A stretch of DNA of 64,000 nucleotides from NCBI GenBank assembly GCA_033239005.1, contig BSQZ01000009.1:4372752-4436751 (forward strand), written 5' to 3'. Shown here in pieces: positions 51,599 to 63,238 of the stretch. The DNA is from Lamellibrachia satsuma. Lineage: Eukaryota; Annelida; Polychaeta; Sabellida; Siboglinidae. Below the pieces are notes generated by a model, which had not been told where the DNA came from, made no database searches, and was given only the letters and a program-made list of their open reading frames with translations. Made by a program: the position numbers and the translations under genes. Numbering within the stretch: the first letter of the stretch is position 1; each line of letters begins with the position of its first letter.

Positions 51599-51751
51599 TT
51601 AGTAGAAGTTCATCGAGACAGTGAATGGCCATTCACTAAAGTTAAACAACCTTGGACGTGAATTAGTGTAGAACAGACCTCCTGTACTGAGTGAGGTCAA
51701 CGACAGCTCCACTTCACCAGCCTCGTACGATATGGTGTACAGTCTCACAGT
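51599..51751 (-). CDS. Possible terminal coding exon, unrecognised
   Basis: On the minus strand a possible acceptor (tttctgggccag) is followed by 50 codons of non-repetitive, protein-like sequence: TVRLYTISYEAGEVELSLTS, LSTGGLFYTNSRPRLFNFSE, WPFTVSMNFY, stop. It lacks its own ATG. No upstream exon was identified, and the ZIP gene upstream is complete on its own. It may be the last exon of an unseen gene, or chance. I do not recognise the family. Confidence 0.3.
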   Translation of the reverse strand, partial: TVRLYTISYEAGEVELSLTSLSTGGLFYTNSRPRLFNFSEWPFTVSMNFY

Positions 51752-52338
51752 CTGGCCCAGAAACACCAATTAAAGTGTGCTTTTCCTTTAGTTATGGCTA
51801 GGTAAACAGAGACAACAAGCATTTAGAGTTTGTAGAAAAAAAACTGATGTAGGAATTTGAGCTTGGGTCATCTCATCATACGTACTAAAAGTAGACCAAT
51901 GTGTTAGTTATCGACTGTTGCAGGTTCATTGTTTGATACATTCTCAGACCTACTTTGACTGCTGGTGACTACTGGAAGTAGCATCTGATGAAACTGACCT
52001 CCATAGATATTCTATTATGCCACAAATCTAGCCTTTGTATTATTATACAAAATGTCTTGAAGGCCTGCCTTATTGTGACGTTGACTGCCCTATTGTGACA
52101 TTGACTGCCCTCTTGTAACACATACAAATGCATTGTCTGTAACTAAAATGTTTACCACCTTCCTGTTTCTGTTTCTGCATCACAAGCATGTTATTTAATT
52201 TTAACAATTGAAAATGCAGCCTCTCTCTTGGGCCCTCTGTCTTTGGTATCTTGAGTCCTGACCAGAACTTCTGATACTGCACAAGATGTCATATTGCTCA
52301 TTCAGATATTTCATATCTCGCAACAAGGCATTTACACA
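51752..52338. other. Region downstream of the ZIP gene
   Basis: No coding features. It presumably includes the ZIP 3' UTR. A short duplicated cctattgtgacattgactgc motif lies near 52072-52107. Confidence 0.4.
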
Positions 52339-53487
52339 TCAAGGACATATGCATGTGCCTTGGGAAACAGTGGTAGCGGCCGCTGTTGCTGTACTAGAGC
52401 ATGCTGGGAAAGCGTCCATGGCTGTAACCTCCTCGGGTATAAGACCGAGTAGAGCCATGCACATGAATCCCATGAGGAAAAAGAAGAGTTTAGTCATGTT
52501 CGTGTCGTGCTGTGTGATCTCGCCATAGAGAATCTCAAAGAATGTCACATAGATGAACACGCCTGTTGCTATTCCCTGAAGGATCCCATTGGCTGCATCC
52601 AATGACATGTTCCCTTCTCCCCCAGTCTCCATGACTGACATCCCAATGATGACACCGAGTGGAGTCATTAAGGCACACAGCAACGCCGCAATGACCACCT
52701 TCTTGACCGTGTTGTATGACCTCAACAGCTGCAGACCCAGACTGAATCCAACTACGACCTCGTGCGATACGATCGCTATGCACATGTTCCACACGCCCAT
52801 CTCTGTGTGCTTCAATCCGACGGTCATTCCTTCGAAGATGTGGTGTAGCGACAGAGCCATCAATAACACCAGAGACCGCGTCATACGCATGTTGTGGTCA
52901 TCTGAATGTCCGGCTAAATGCGAGTGACCGATTTCAAAATCGTTTGACTTCTTTACTGCATTCCCGTTGCTGTTTGTGTTTTTATCCTGCATTTGCAACA
53001 TCGGTGGTGAATCAGGTGAAAGCAAGGGTAATGAAGTGTTAAGTGCCATCTGCAGTGAAGGTCTCCGCACATCGCCATTGCCCAACTCTGGTGCATCACC
53101 GTCACCCTTCGACACTTCCACGTAAGTCGTTTTGGGGACAGGTTCGCTGTTCGGCGATGACTTCTTGCTGGCTTTCTGGATGATCTTCTCCATGAAAAGC
53201 ATTATGAAGAACCCAGCGGAGATGATGAGCTCAGTCAGCGGGTACGTTATGTGATACGGTTGGATGATGGCATAGTTCATGATCTGGTGCACATCCGGTG
53301 ACATGTGCAGAAGGTAGATGGCGAAGAACACACCGCCACCAAAGCACATCATATAGCTGATGAGTACAAGGCCCTTACGGCCCTGGCGCTCAAAGTACTT
53401 GGTCACCTTGATCGGAAGCAGCGTGCCAAAGAACGTCACCAGGAATATGATGATCAGAGCGATCAACTTCGCCACCCATCGCTCCAT
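52339..53487 (-). CDS. ZIP-family (SLC39) zinc/metal transporter, ZIP1/2/3-like
   Basis: ZIP proteins move zinc and related divalent metals into the cytosol across the plasma or organelle membrane. The 382-residue frame is intact and intronless, with eight predicted membrane segments (about 7-27, 39-62, 84-100, 203-225, 232-255, 263-287, 297-320, 332-350). The long loop between segments 3 and 4 has a His-rich HSHLAGHSDDH. Segment 4 holds LSLHHIFEGMTVGL (H215/H216, E219) and segment 5 SHEVVVGFSLGLQLL (H242, E243), the metal-site motifs. This is the subfamily II (ZIP1-3) pattern. The start has a good context (acaATGG) and begins with the first helix. The C-terminal tail after LLGLIPEE is longer than in vertebrate ZIP1. 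It may be a genuine single-exon gene or an expressed retrocopy. Confidence 0.93.
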   Translation of the reverse strand: MERWVAKLIALIIIFLVTFFGTLLPIKVTKYFERQGRKGLVLISYMMCFGGGVFFAIYLLHMSPDVHQIMNYAIIQPYHITYPLTELIISAGFFIMLFMEKIIQKASKKSSPNSEPVPKTTYVEVSKGDGDAPELGNGDVRRPSLQMALNTSLPLLSPDSPPMLQMQDKNTNSNGNAVKKSNDFEIGHSHLAGHSDDHNMRMTRSLVLLMALSLHHIFEGMTVGLKHTEMGVWNMCIAIVSHEVVVGFSLGLQLLRSYNTVKKVVIAALLCALMTPLGVIIGMSVMETGGEGNMSLDAANGILQGIATGVFIYVTFFEILYGEITQHDTNMTKLFFFLMGFMCMALLGLIPEEVTAMDAFPACSSTATAAATTVSQGTCICP

Positions 53488-53949
53488 TGTGTCAGTCTGT
53501 CTGTCGTCAACTCACAACACGATTGCACCTCCCTCTTGTGGGTAATCCAGTGATGGCCCTGCTTGTGGTCTCTTCTGAAGGTATATCCTGGTGATACTTG
53601 ACTTCAACACAGTGTGTTCAGTGTGTGTACTGGTCAACATATACCAGAGATTGGACGTCACTCTGAAACAGAACAAATTTACATGTACATTTCGCAATCG
53701 TTTGTTCATCCTTTCCACGCTAATCACATTGAAATTATAGGTTTTATATAGAGCAGCAGAGGTGGAGTTAGGTGTTGTGTTAGTTGCTGACTGAACACAT
53801 AGGTGGCACCACTGTGAAAGTGTATACTGTAGCATGATAACGTGATAACTCTTGCTTTGTTAACTTGTTAGTAGTGTGACATTTCAGTATAGATCAGATG
53901 CAAAGTAAGGACTCGTTGATGGTTTGTAAAGTGGGTAGTTATGGGTGGT
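53488..53949. other. Region upstream of the ZIP gene
   Basis: This should contain the ZIP 5' UTR and promoter. No TATA box or splice acceptor is convincing. The minus-strand frame at 53512-53835 has no recognisable domain. Confidence 0.4.
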
Positions 53950-54168
53950 TTGAGAAACAAGTACTCATTTGGTGGTTTGTATTACTTTGCAAAGCAGGTA
54001 CTCATTATTGTTTTGTAAATAAAGTACCCATTGATGGTTTGTAAAGCAAGTACTCATTGGTTGTTTGTAACGTAAGTACTCATTGGTGATTTGTGATGTA
54101 AGTACTCATTGATGGTTTGTACAGTAAATACTCATTGATTGTTTGTAAAACAAGTACTCATTGAATAA
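53950..54168. repeat. Degenerate 26-bp minisatellite, about 8 copies
   Basis: The unit gtactcattgatggtttgta and aagcaa varies between copies. The last four are exactly 26 bases apart. Confidence 0.9.
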
Positions 54169-54719
54169 GTTAGTATAATTTATGGTCATATGTATGTGGA
54201 GTACTTAATTAGTATTAAACATTTCTGTGTTGCACCTATGCAATGCTTAAGATGAAATGATGACTTAAGTTTGCATATTTCTTCTGTATTATCAGCTTAT
54301 GCAGCTAATCAATTCGTACTCCTTTATAATTACATATCACTCTGAGAACTGTGCAGGTGCTTATCATTCATGCTGGTTAACATGGCGCCCAGTTAAATGG
54401 AAGCGTGACCGGAATATCCCATGAAAAAAATTACTAAGAAAACCACTAGGTAGACTGATGTTCTTGATTGTAGTTGCAAATGATTAGTTTGTATTACCTC
54501 TTTTAGGAGCACAGCCCCAAAACCATGAATTTTGTTTCGGTTTAAAGGGATCCTGTCCAAGTGTCCCCCTCAGACAGGCATAAAACAACAACACAATACA
54601 CTCTGTATATGACTGGATGGAGCATGCCATAATCAATGTAGGTATCTTAGGTACATGTCACTCTTAGGCCCAAGTGCGCCTATTCTCCATGCCAGTGCCA
54701 TTAATTAAATTTTTTTTAA
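54169..54719. other. No recognisable gene
   Basis: Unassigned DNA. Confidence 0.45.
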
Positions 54720-55050
54720 AGTGGGGCTTGGTAGCTCAGCTGTGGACTGAGGATTAGGGTTAAAGTCCACCTGATGCCATTTCGAAATTTCGTTCATCCC
54801 ACGTTGCATGTGTCTTTTAGGAGAGACACTGAAAGCAATTGGTCCCTTCTGTCCTGTTATGTCGTACGACTTCTGGTAGCATTGATGATGAGCTCTGATG
54901 AGCCCTAGGTCCTTTCTTCTTCCCTGTTATGGAACAACCCTGTTATTAACTCATTATCTCTAAAACCCACCATTGGTGCAAATGTACCCTACGTAAAAAG
55001 CACTCGACATGATGAAGTTTACGTAGCATATCTGAAGAAGAAGAAGAGAT
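54720..55050 (+). mobile_element. tRNA-derived SINE
   Basis: The head (ggcttggtagctcagctgtg; ttaaagtccacc) and cgttcatcccacgttgca resemble the other SINEs. The downstream body differs (ctgttatgtcgtacgacttc, tctgatgagccctaggtcc), and the 3' end is a (gaa)n tract. It is probably a separate SINE subfamily. Confidence 0.7.
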
Positions 55051-56325
55051 GTATTTGACAGTAAAACAGTTTTGAAGCAAGAATTAGAACATAGCTCTGT
55101 CCCACGAGAGTATAAAAGAATAAGATTTTTCTGGTTATAAAATAACTATTGCAAAAACCAACTTTAAACCATTTAGTATCCAGCTGCACCATCAAAAGTG
55201 TTCCTGCAAGTCAAAACCTGTCCTTGTTAGTTAAGTTCTTTGTCTTTTTAAACAATATATATATGTATCTGTCCACTAGTGCTCTCCCTGTTGTGATGCT
55301 TAATTCAGGCATGATTAACTCTGCAGAAAGGTGTCTCCTGGACACATTTGTATAAATCATTTGTATCTTTTAAAATGTTGTCAAGATACAGGTGTACTGG
55401 ATGTTCTGGGTTAATTTCACCTGAAATGTTTCCGTCGCATACACATAAACACACCAAAACTTCTTAAGTTGACCTACTTGAGCCAGTTGTAATTCACACC
55501 TGCTGAATACAGAATGACTGTTATGATGACACCATGACGTTGTCAGACTCCTCTGTCTTGTCATAGCAGTGTTCAGTACTGACTCAGAGTATTCCACTAT
55601 AACCACAAGCCAGTAGTACTCACTGATGAATGAAGACCTCTTTTGTCTCCCAAGCAAGCATATACAACCAGCAGGACAGAATCATTTGGATTCCTGGTCA
55701 CTGGTTCTTATTGGAATCCCATTTTCAGGGTATTCAATGAGCTTATGCTGTTACAATGTTTCTTTGAATCCAACCCAGGTCCAACGTGACTAGTTTCTAC
55801 CCGAATTAGTATAGATATCTATCTATTGGCTAGTAAGCAGACCCAACCTTTCAGCTGGTCAAACTTAGACAAGACGTGTTCACGCAAAATCAGAAGTAAG
55901 CAATAGATCATTCAACCATGAAAGTAGCTTCACAGAACATCCCTTGTGATCTATCACTGTTAACAGTGTCTATCTCCACCCTGTTATGTAACTTTTCCTG
56001 CAGAAATGTCTCTTTGGCTGCCATTCTAGTGAACTGTCCCAGTACAATTAGACAGAAATAGCCTTCATTATGCCAAGTAGGCTATTATCACTGTGACATT
56101 CACGTGTTCTTTGTCAAGTGACACGTTTATGACTATGCGGTCATGTTTTTCATGATTCCTCTGTTAGGTATGTAATTAGAGATTTGTGTTACTCTAGGAT
56201 ATAGGCATATAGGGCATGGTGTCAAAAACATTGGTAATTGTGTATTTCCACAATGACGTGCTTAAGTTGAAGTCAATGTTCCAGGTATCTTTTTATGGAT
56301 CAGACGTATGATTATTTACCATGTA
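55051..56325. other. No recognisable gene
   Basis: Unassigned DNA; open frames at 55149-55355 and 55370-55657 (minus) have no recognisable features. Confidence 0.5.
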
Positions 56326-56990
56326 TAGGTCCCACCTCAGCCTTTGTCAGGTCTAGGAGACATGTCAAGTCTAGGAACCAGGTTTGGTATAGGTCCCACC
56401 TCAGCCTTGTCAGGTCTAGGAGACATGTCAAGTCTAGGAACCAGGTTTGGTATAGGTCCCACCTCAGCCTTTGTCAGGTCTAGGAGACATGTCAAGTCTA
56501 GGAACCAGGTTTGGTATAGGTCCCACCTCAGCCTTTGTCAGATCTAGGAGACGTGAAGTCTAGGAACCAGGTTTGGTATAGGTCCCACCTCAGCCTTTGT
56601 CAGGTCTAGGAGACGTCAAGTCTAGGAACCAGGTTTGGTATAGGTCCCACCTCAGCCTTGTCAGGTCTAGGAGACGTCAAGTCTAGGAACCAGGTTTGGT
56701 ATAGGTCCCACCTCAGCCTTTGTCAGGTCTAGGAGACGTCAAGTCTAGGAACCAGGTTTGGTATAGGTCCCACCTCAGCCTTGTCAGGTCTAGGAGACAT
56801 GTCAAGTCTAGGAACCAGGTTTGGTATAGGTCCCACCTCAGCCGTTGTCAGGTCTAGGAGACGTCAAGTCTAGGAACCAGGTTTGGTATAGGTCCCACCT
56901 CAGCCTTGTCAGGTCTAGGAGACGTCAAGTCCAGGAGTCATGTCAAGTCTAGGAGCCATGTCAAGTCTAGGAACCACATCATGTCATGTC
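56326..56990. repeat. 60-64-bp minisatellite, about 10 copies
   Basis: Units begin taggtcccacctcagcc and include gtcaggtctaggagac, then gtcaagtctaggaacc, then aggtttggta. Copies differ by atgt and t indels, giving lengths of about 60-64. Shorter gtcaagtctagga.cc derivatives trail on to about 57165. Confidence 0.96.
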
Positions 56991-57204
56991 AAGTCTACTA
57001 GGTGTCATGCTAGGTACTGGACCCACACAATGGCTGTGTGCCAGGCTAGACATGGGTCAGTGTCATGGCCAGGACCTACATTAAGTCTAGGAGCCACACT
57101 AGGTCTATGTGCCAAGCTAAACCTAGAAGCTTCACTAGGTATAGAATCCATATCAGGTCTAGGAACAAGTCACCACTGTGTTGGCACAATTGGACACAAT
57201 TCGT

Positions 57205-57482
57205 TGGTCATGTCTACCCACTGGGTAGATGGATCTAGCACACAAGCATAGATCATGTCTACCCACTGGGTGGATGGATCTAGCACACAAGCATAGGTCA
57301 TGTCTTTCTTTTTTATAACACTGTAGATGCTCCAAGTATCGAGGGAATAGCTTGCTGAGTGCAAAAGGCAGTGGTATAAAAGTTACGCTAAAAGTTAAAA
57401 AACAAGAATAAAAAAATGAAAACTTGATACTTGATAAAAGAAAATGTCTACCCACTGGGTGGGTGGATCTAGCACACAAGAT
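57205..57482. repeat. ~42-bp repeat: tandem pair and a third copy
   Basis: The unit catgtctacccactgggt and [agt]gatggatctagcacacaag is present in tandem at about 57208 and 57256 and again, alone, at about 57443, separated by unique DNA. Confidence 0.9.
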
Positions 57483-58484
57483 TACCAATGCTTGTCCAGA
57501 TTGTCTATCGTCACCTCCCCAACCTTCTTACTTGAGTTTCTTCACATCTGTCCATCACAAAAGACCATCAGATCTAGACACAGTATTGATACCAAACGTT
57601 TTTGTAGTAGAATGCAGTGCTCAGCAGATCTTCACTTTTACGAAAGCAACTCCATAGCATTCTGCTTGCTGTGTAGACAGCCCAGGACGTGATAGTTATA
57701 CAACCTATTTATCTGCAGTAATACCCCTCCCACTGCCCTATTCTCATGCAAATAGTACACTTTGTTTGAGGCATCCTGTGGATGCAAACATTGTGACCTA
57801 CATGCCAACAAGCACTCAACCATATAACCACAAATTCGCAGATTATGGAGTGTGAAAGCTGCAGTAATTCAGTCATTAACACAGTGGAGTGGAGTTAGTA
57901 GTACTTAGCTGCTCTTCTAGTGTATGATAACTGAAATTGAACACCATGAAAAGATAAGCATATTAGAATTACATCATAATTTACCTATATGTTCACCATT
58001 CAGCTTAGATTGTACCCAGAGACTAATTCAAGAATGTTTAGCCATTGAGATTGTGATTCAATGGTAGGTCACTAACATATATGGTCACCATTCAGCTTAG
58101 AGTGTACGCAGGGGGCAGGGACTAATACTAGAATGTTGAGATGTTGAGATTGTGATTCAATAGGTAGGTCAACAACATCGCACATTTTTCTTTTCAGAAG
58201 GAAATATGCAATGTTAGGTTATGAAGAAAGACTTGGTATGTGCCGCGATGATGTGTGATTGGTAAGTTACGTTAAAATGTTATCATTATTATGAATTTGT
58301 TGGATGATAATGTTCTGATTTCATGTGAGTATTGCCTAGGTCACAAGAAGCAGTGATGAACTTAATGTACCTGTCAGTTTGTCTATATATAATACCCACA
58401 CGAGTCGTCTGTCTTTAATAGAAACTGTACTCAACCTGTTTATCTGTTTTGCACATAATGACATTCCTTATTGTCAGGTACAGG
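57483..58484. other. No gene; a ~75-bp degenerate duplication
   Basis: Near 57988 and 58080 the block ttcaccattcagcttaga.tgtac..actaat..agaatgtt..attgtgattcaat occurs twice. No coding region is recognised. Confidence 0.5.
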
Positions 58485-58615
58485 AACGCTTCCCAGAGAA
58501 GTTGAGATGGCCTTGGAATGAACAGGTCTGCCAGGGGGTGAAGTGTAAAGTGCCTTGAGCGGTCCTAAGGACTGGATACTGCGCTATATAAGAACTTACC
58601 TTTACTTTACAATGA
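58485..58615 (+). mobile_element. tRNA-SINE 3' part
   Basis: It contains gcttcccagag, then ccttgagcggtcctaaggac and tggatactgcgctatataag, ending in acctttactttac. This matches the 3' third of the SINE at 49978-50318; the head is missing. Confidence 0.82.
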
Positions 58616-61391
58616 CAATAACATATAGTGCAAATGCAAGACTTGACTTTGTTTTCTGAGTCGTATGATATAATTTATATAAATGCATTGATGTAAGAGG
58701 AAGCCACTACACACAGCATTCTTGACTTTATTCACTGTTATTGACAAACTTTGTCACCACAGATTCTTTAGAAGCATTTTAGATGCAGGAAACAACTGAA
58801 TGTTGCAAGATTTATACATAAGGTAGGAAGCCAAGTGCAAATCACTTAAATGCATGCTTGGTGTATAGCCTAAGGGTGGATAGAGAGGCCTTTTTGTAGG
58901 TGTGATCTTGTATGTCAGTTAACAGGTACAATGTTTAGCATACAGAGGTCAGGTTCTACTGCTGTGTAGATCTCAGCCAGTATCATCTGTTTGGGTGTAT
59001 ATAGTTACAACTAAGGCATTGTTTGTTTGGATTGTGGTGCAGTAGGGCAGTAATTGCATTGTTTCCAATACATTGTTGTAAGGCCAACTTTGACCAGACT
59101 GTGGTTGTGGTTGTGTACTTTATAGGGCTGCAGAAAGGGGGGTCACTTTAAACATCCTTTATGTTTTAGGTCCTGTTGTACAAATAGGCAGGGTAATGAT
59201 AAGGTACCATTCTTATATTAAATTAATTATGTTTTTATTTACCGTAATTGATTGTACATGCTTGATGCATGGGCTGGGTACTACAAATATTTTTGAAAAA
59301 GTTAATAATCATTATTATAATGTACAACAATGTTTCGTAGGATCAATAAAGTAATTGTACAGTTCAGCCTCCCCCACATGATTCGTTCATTCAAAGTCAA
59401 ACACCAACTGTATTTTTATGGAAAGTATTAAGTTATGAACCCTTACTGAACCCTAATTTGATTAGCACACTTACCCTCGTTTGATGAGAGAGGTTGGGTT
59501 ATTATTTTTAAATGTTGTTGCAATTAGATGTTTCAAGAATAATATTGCTTTTGTACCTTGCTCAAAGTACATAGTGTGCTATTTTCAAATGATGCACCCT
59601 GTTAAAATGTTGTTAACAAATCAGGCATTATGTGAATACATTAGACGTCAACTCCAACTACCAAAATGTCTTTCCCAAAGATTTTGTATTTATTTTACTT
59701 ACACAGATCTGCCCCACATGAAATATCATTGCCTTTCCGCTCAACATTTATTTTAATAATCATACCTTGTAAATGTTATAAGCCGTCTGTATCTTATGTT
59801 AGCTGTATAAGCTGGATTGTCTGTTAATATTCACTAGACATTGCCATAAAGAGTGATCTGCATATCTTACTAATAGCAACCCTTATACGTGTGTCTACAT
59901 TGGTAGACAAATCTAGAGAGAATAACCTTGAAAAGACAATCACTGAAGGCTACGAATTCACTCACACGTGATCTCATCACATGAACAGTTACCTCTGCAC
60001 TCGTGCGTAAAGAAAATCAGTCATGATAAAACTTGCGTACTGTACTACAGATGACAGCTGCAGTGATCTGTCTTACCTGGGGTATAGTTAGCTAGTCACA
60101 ACTGATGCAGGCCGCTACCACCAGTGCACTGTCTTCTGTCTGAGCCGTTGATGTGACGTGCTGGTGTCCACCCAAAGTCTGAATGGCCTTGCATTAGCCT
60201 TGTAAACAGTTGTTATTCAACTATGAGTAGTTCAACCTTCGTTCCAGGTCAGTTGGACCGCTTTGCTTCGAGTAGTCACATTCTGATGGACCGATAAGAC
60301 GTTGCTCCTTGTGTCTGTGTAGTGGCCTCCTTTATTGCACAGGGACAAATGCTGCTCAGTGCTCCAACTATGCAAGATATCATCGCAAGTGTATGGTCTG
60401 CAGTTGTGTCCTCTATAAGTGCACTGTCTTTCTTAACTCGTTCAGTCAGTTGTAGTAAAAGGGTGTCTTGTTAGATCAAGGCCAGTGAAACATTTCAAGG
60501 ATATTCAAATGTATTTTTAAATGGAGTTTCTGCTAGTGCTTCATCAGATTGACTCGGTTTCCCAAATTGGACGTACGTTATTGGTTACCTGGGGTAAATT
60601 TGTACCCTTATTATTTTTATGGGAACACAAGATATAATTAGAATTTGCACATTTTGAGACAACCATCAGTGACACACAACACTAATGGATCTCGATCCAG
60701 CACCGAATAAGAATAACAAAGAAGAAGTATTAATGACAACCTGGGCTGATTCCATACCCCAGTCTCTATAGCCATCTACAAACCAAAGAAAATGAAATGT
60801 GATCTTTGTAAGTTTGACATTAATGATTTCATGCATTGTCAATATCCCAGGTTCGCATATGAAAGTTAAACAAAAAAAATTTACAAATCAGTCATATCTG
60901 ATTGAGTGATTAAGATTATAAATGGGACTGATTGTTTACCAATGTAGTTGTTTGCCATTGGCTCTATCTGACAGGACGAGTCTCAGTCAGCAAACAAACT
61001 AGAGTCAGGCAGTGTAGGAAAAGTTGGCAGAGCCAAAGAGTTGATGTTATCAGTACAGCCTTGAATTTCAATGCAGCAGCACATTATCATATGTTATCCA
61101 ATTTATCTATCAAGTTTGAAGTATTTTACTCACTCTCAAGGACATCCTTTATATGACAATCTGACATCTGCAGAAAAAGTTACCTCTCAGTTTGAGAGAT
61201 TAATGTTCAAGAGCTCCTTATGTATGAAATGAACCCCAGACTGGTTCTTTCTTGTACCTTGCTGTGTATATATATACCTACACATTGATGACGATAATTG
61301 TAATTCCAGTCGCGTGATCTATATACATTTCTACTTATCCAATTTCTCATTTGTCATGCCAAATTTGGCTACATGTGCATATACACTTGTG
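58616..61391. other. No recognisable gene
   Basis: A long unassigned stretch with no domain, repeat or splice structure that I can support. Open frames at 59481-59756 and 60932-61156 look random. Confidence 0.5.
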
Positions 61392-61550
61392 AACTGTATG
61401 CATGTAACTGTATGCATGTAACCGCATGCATGTAACTGCATGCATGTAACCGCATGCATGTAACTGCATGCATGTAACCGCATGCATGTAACCGCATACA
61501 TGTAACTGCATGCATGTAACCGCATGCATGTAACCGTATGCATGTAACTG
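61392..61550. repeat. 14-bp minisatellite, about 11 copies
   Basis: The unit aaccgcatgcatgt (variants aactgcatgcatgt and aactgtatgcatgt) is repeated without length change. Each unit contains the palindrome gcatgc or atgcat. Confidence 0.96.
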
Positions 61551-62747
61551 TACTGAAGAGATGACATGGTCTTGTATCCAATTTAGACCACAAGGGTCCA
61601 TCAACAATATTGATACAATAGGTCATGTTTTGTCAAAGTATTCAATGTCATAAATTCGATTTCTAAAACAATAAATAATTTTTACACAATAGGGCGTCAA
61701 AGTGATCACTCTGGTAAGGATTAAAATAAATGTAAAAATAACTGTATTCTCAAACGTATACTGTCAAAATGTGTTCATTTCTTATTTGTATTTGATACAT
61801 TGTACCTCTAAATTGGTTGCAAAGATAATCCACTTAAAACACTTATATTAATGATATTAATATCATCCATAGTATTCAGAAGAATCGCCTTATGTAACTG
61901 ATATGTGAGGCTATAAATGTGAACCATTACCTGGAAATTGGCCAATTTTGATCTCACAAGTATATAAGAGAGTAGAGTCAACAACGGTTTATAATATAGG
62001 CCGCATTGACACATGCAGCAAGACATTTTCATAACGTTTCTTCACAACTTTCTTGTACATTCTGTGTACACCTGTAATGTGAATCCATGATTCACGTTTC
62101 AAGGAAATTTCTGCTCGTAACTTTGGCAGACAAGGTCACGATTCCCGTCTCGTCAACACTTATTATGCATGGAGTCAAAATGTGGGTCACTGATTTACAT
62201 ATCGATGGGTGTGAATAAGGGTATGGCATTGGTGAAGTTCAAAATGTTGGAGGTTTGATGAGGAGTGGTGGATTAGATGTTCATTTGGCTTGTAACATTT
62301 TACAGTTTTGCAATGTGAGAAACTTCAACGTATAAACACATTGAACAGCAGATATTTTACGCCTTATTTAACATGCACCTCTGTTTTGCCAAAATATGCT
62401 TAAAATGTTGCATTCTAATTTAAGTTGTTTGACTTAAAATTATTAAAAAATCATTAAAAAAACGTAACTGATGCTTCCTAGTACTTAGCTTTTGAAGTAT
62501 ACACTCGGAAACCCTTCTGGTCATTTGACTTAGGTTGGAAGCTGGAAATATGTGATTTTCACATGAGACACTGAAAGCTGGTGTTTGTACCAAGTAAGAT
62601 ATACCATACAGTGTAACTTGTCATGTAAGAATAGCCCTACACGGAGACCACGTTTGTACACTAATGAGGACTTCTGCATTTGAATAAAACAAACTGTATA
62701 GAACTAAAATAAATTACCGGTTGTCACATTCAGTGCGTAAGGACACA
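61551..62747. other. No recognisable gene
   Basis: AT-rich unassigned DNA. Confidence 0.5.
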
Positions 62748-63238
62748 TAGATTCCTCCTCTATTCGATTTTTTCGCTACTCTCTTTGCAAATTTATTTTG
62801 CGAAAATTCAAACTTACCTGGTATCCTTAACAACATGCTAGCTCGTTTGTGCAACTTTTATACGTAGTTTTTGTGAAGTCATCTATCAATCTATTAAATT
62901 ACTTAATGTTTGGTCAAGCATTAACTGAAGTGAAAATGGAAATGCTGAAAACTCATAAATTTCACTGTTGATGATTTTTTTTACTTTATCGTGATCGTAG
63001 AGAGTATGGAAGTCACGCCCATGATGGGCATTGAACTGCACAGTGTTTAGTATTTGGAATATCTGTTATTTTGAGCCTTAACAGATCTAACAACTGAAGT
63101 CAATTCTTTTGACGATGATTTGAACAAAACTACGCATTTACTATGGATGTTACTTAAACTGTCCACGCTACATTATCTGAACATCAACAAACCAGATTTG
63201 TAATAAGCTAAATCAGTTGAGGGAGGTTTAACTTTTAA
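62748..63238 (+). repeat. Dispersed ~490-bp repeat, copy 2
   Basis: Aligned over its whole length with 4909-5395 in the same orientation (ttacttaatgtttggtcaa, gtgaaaatggaaa, gctgaaaactca, tcaattcttt, atggatgttac, tcagttgaggg). Divergence is substantial but indels are few. Similarity stops at the same place in both copies. Confidence 0.8.
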
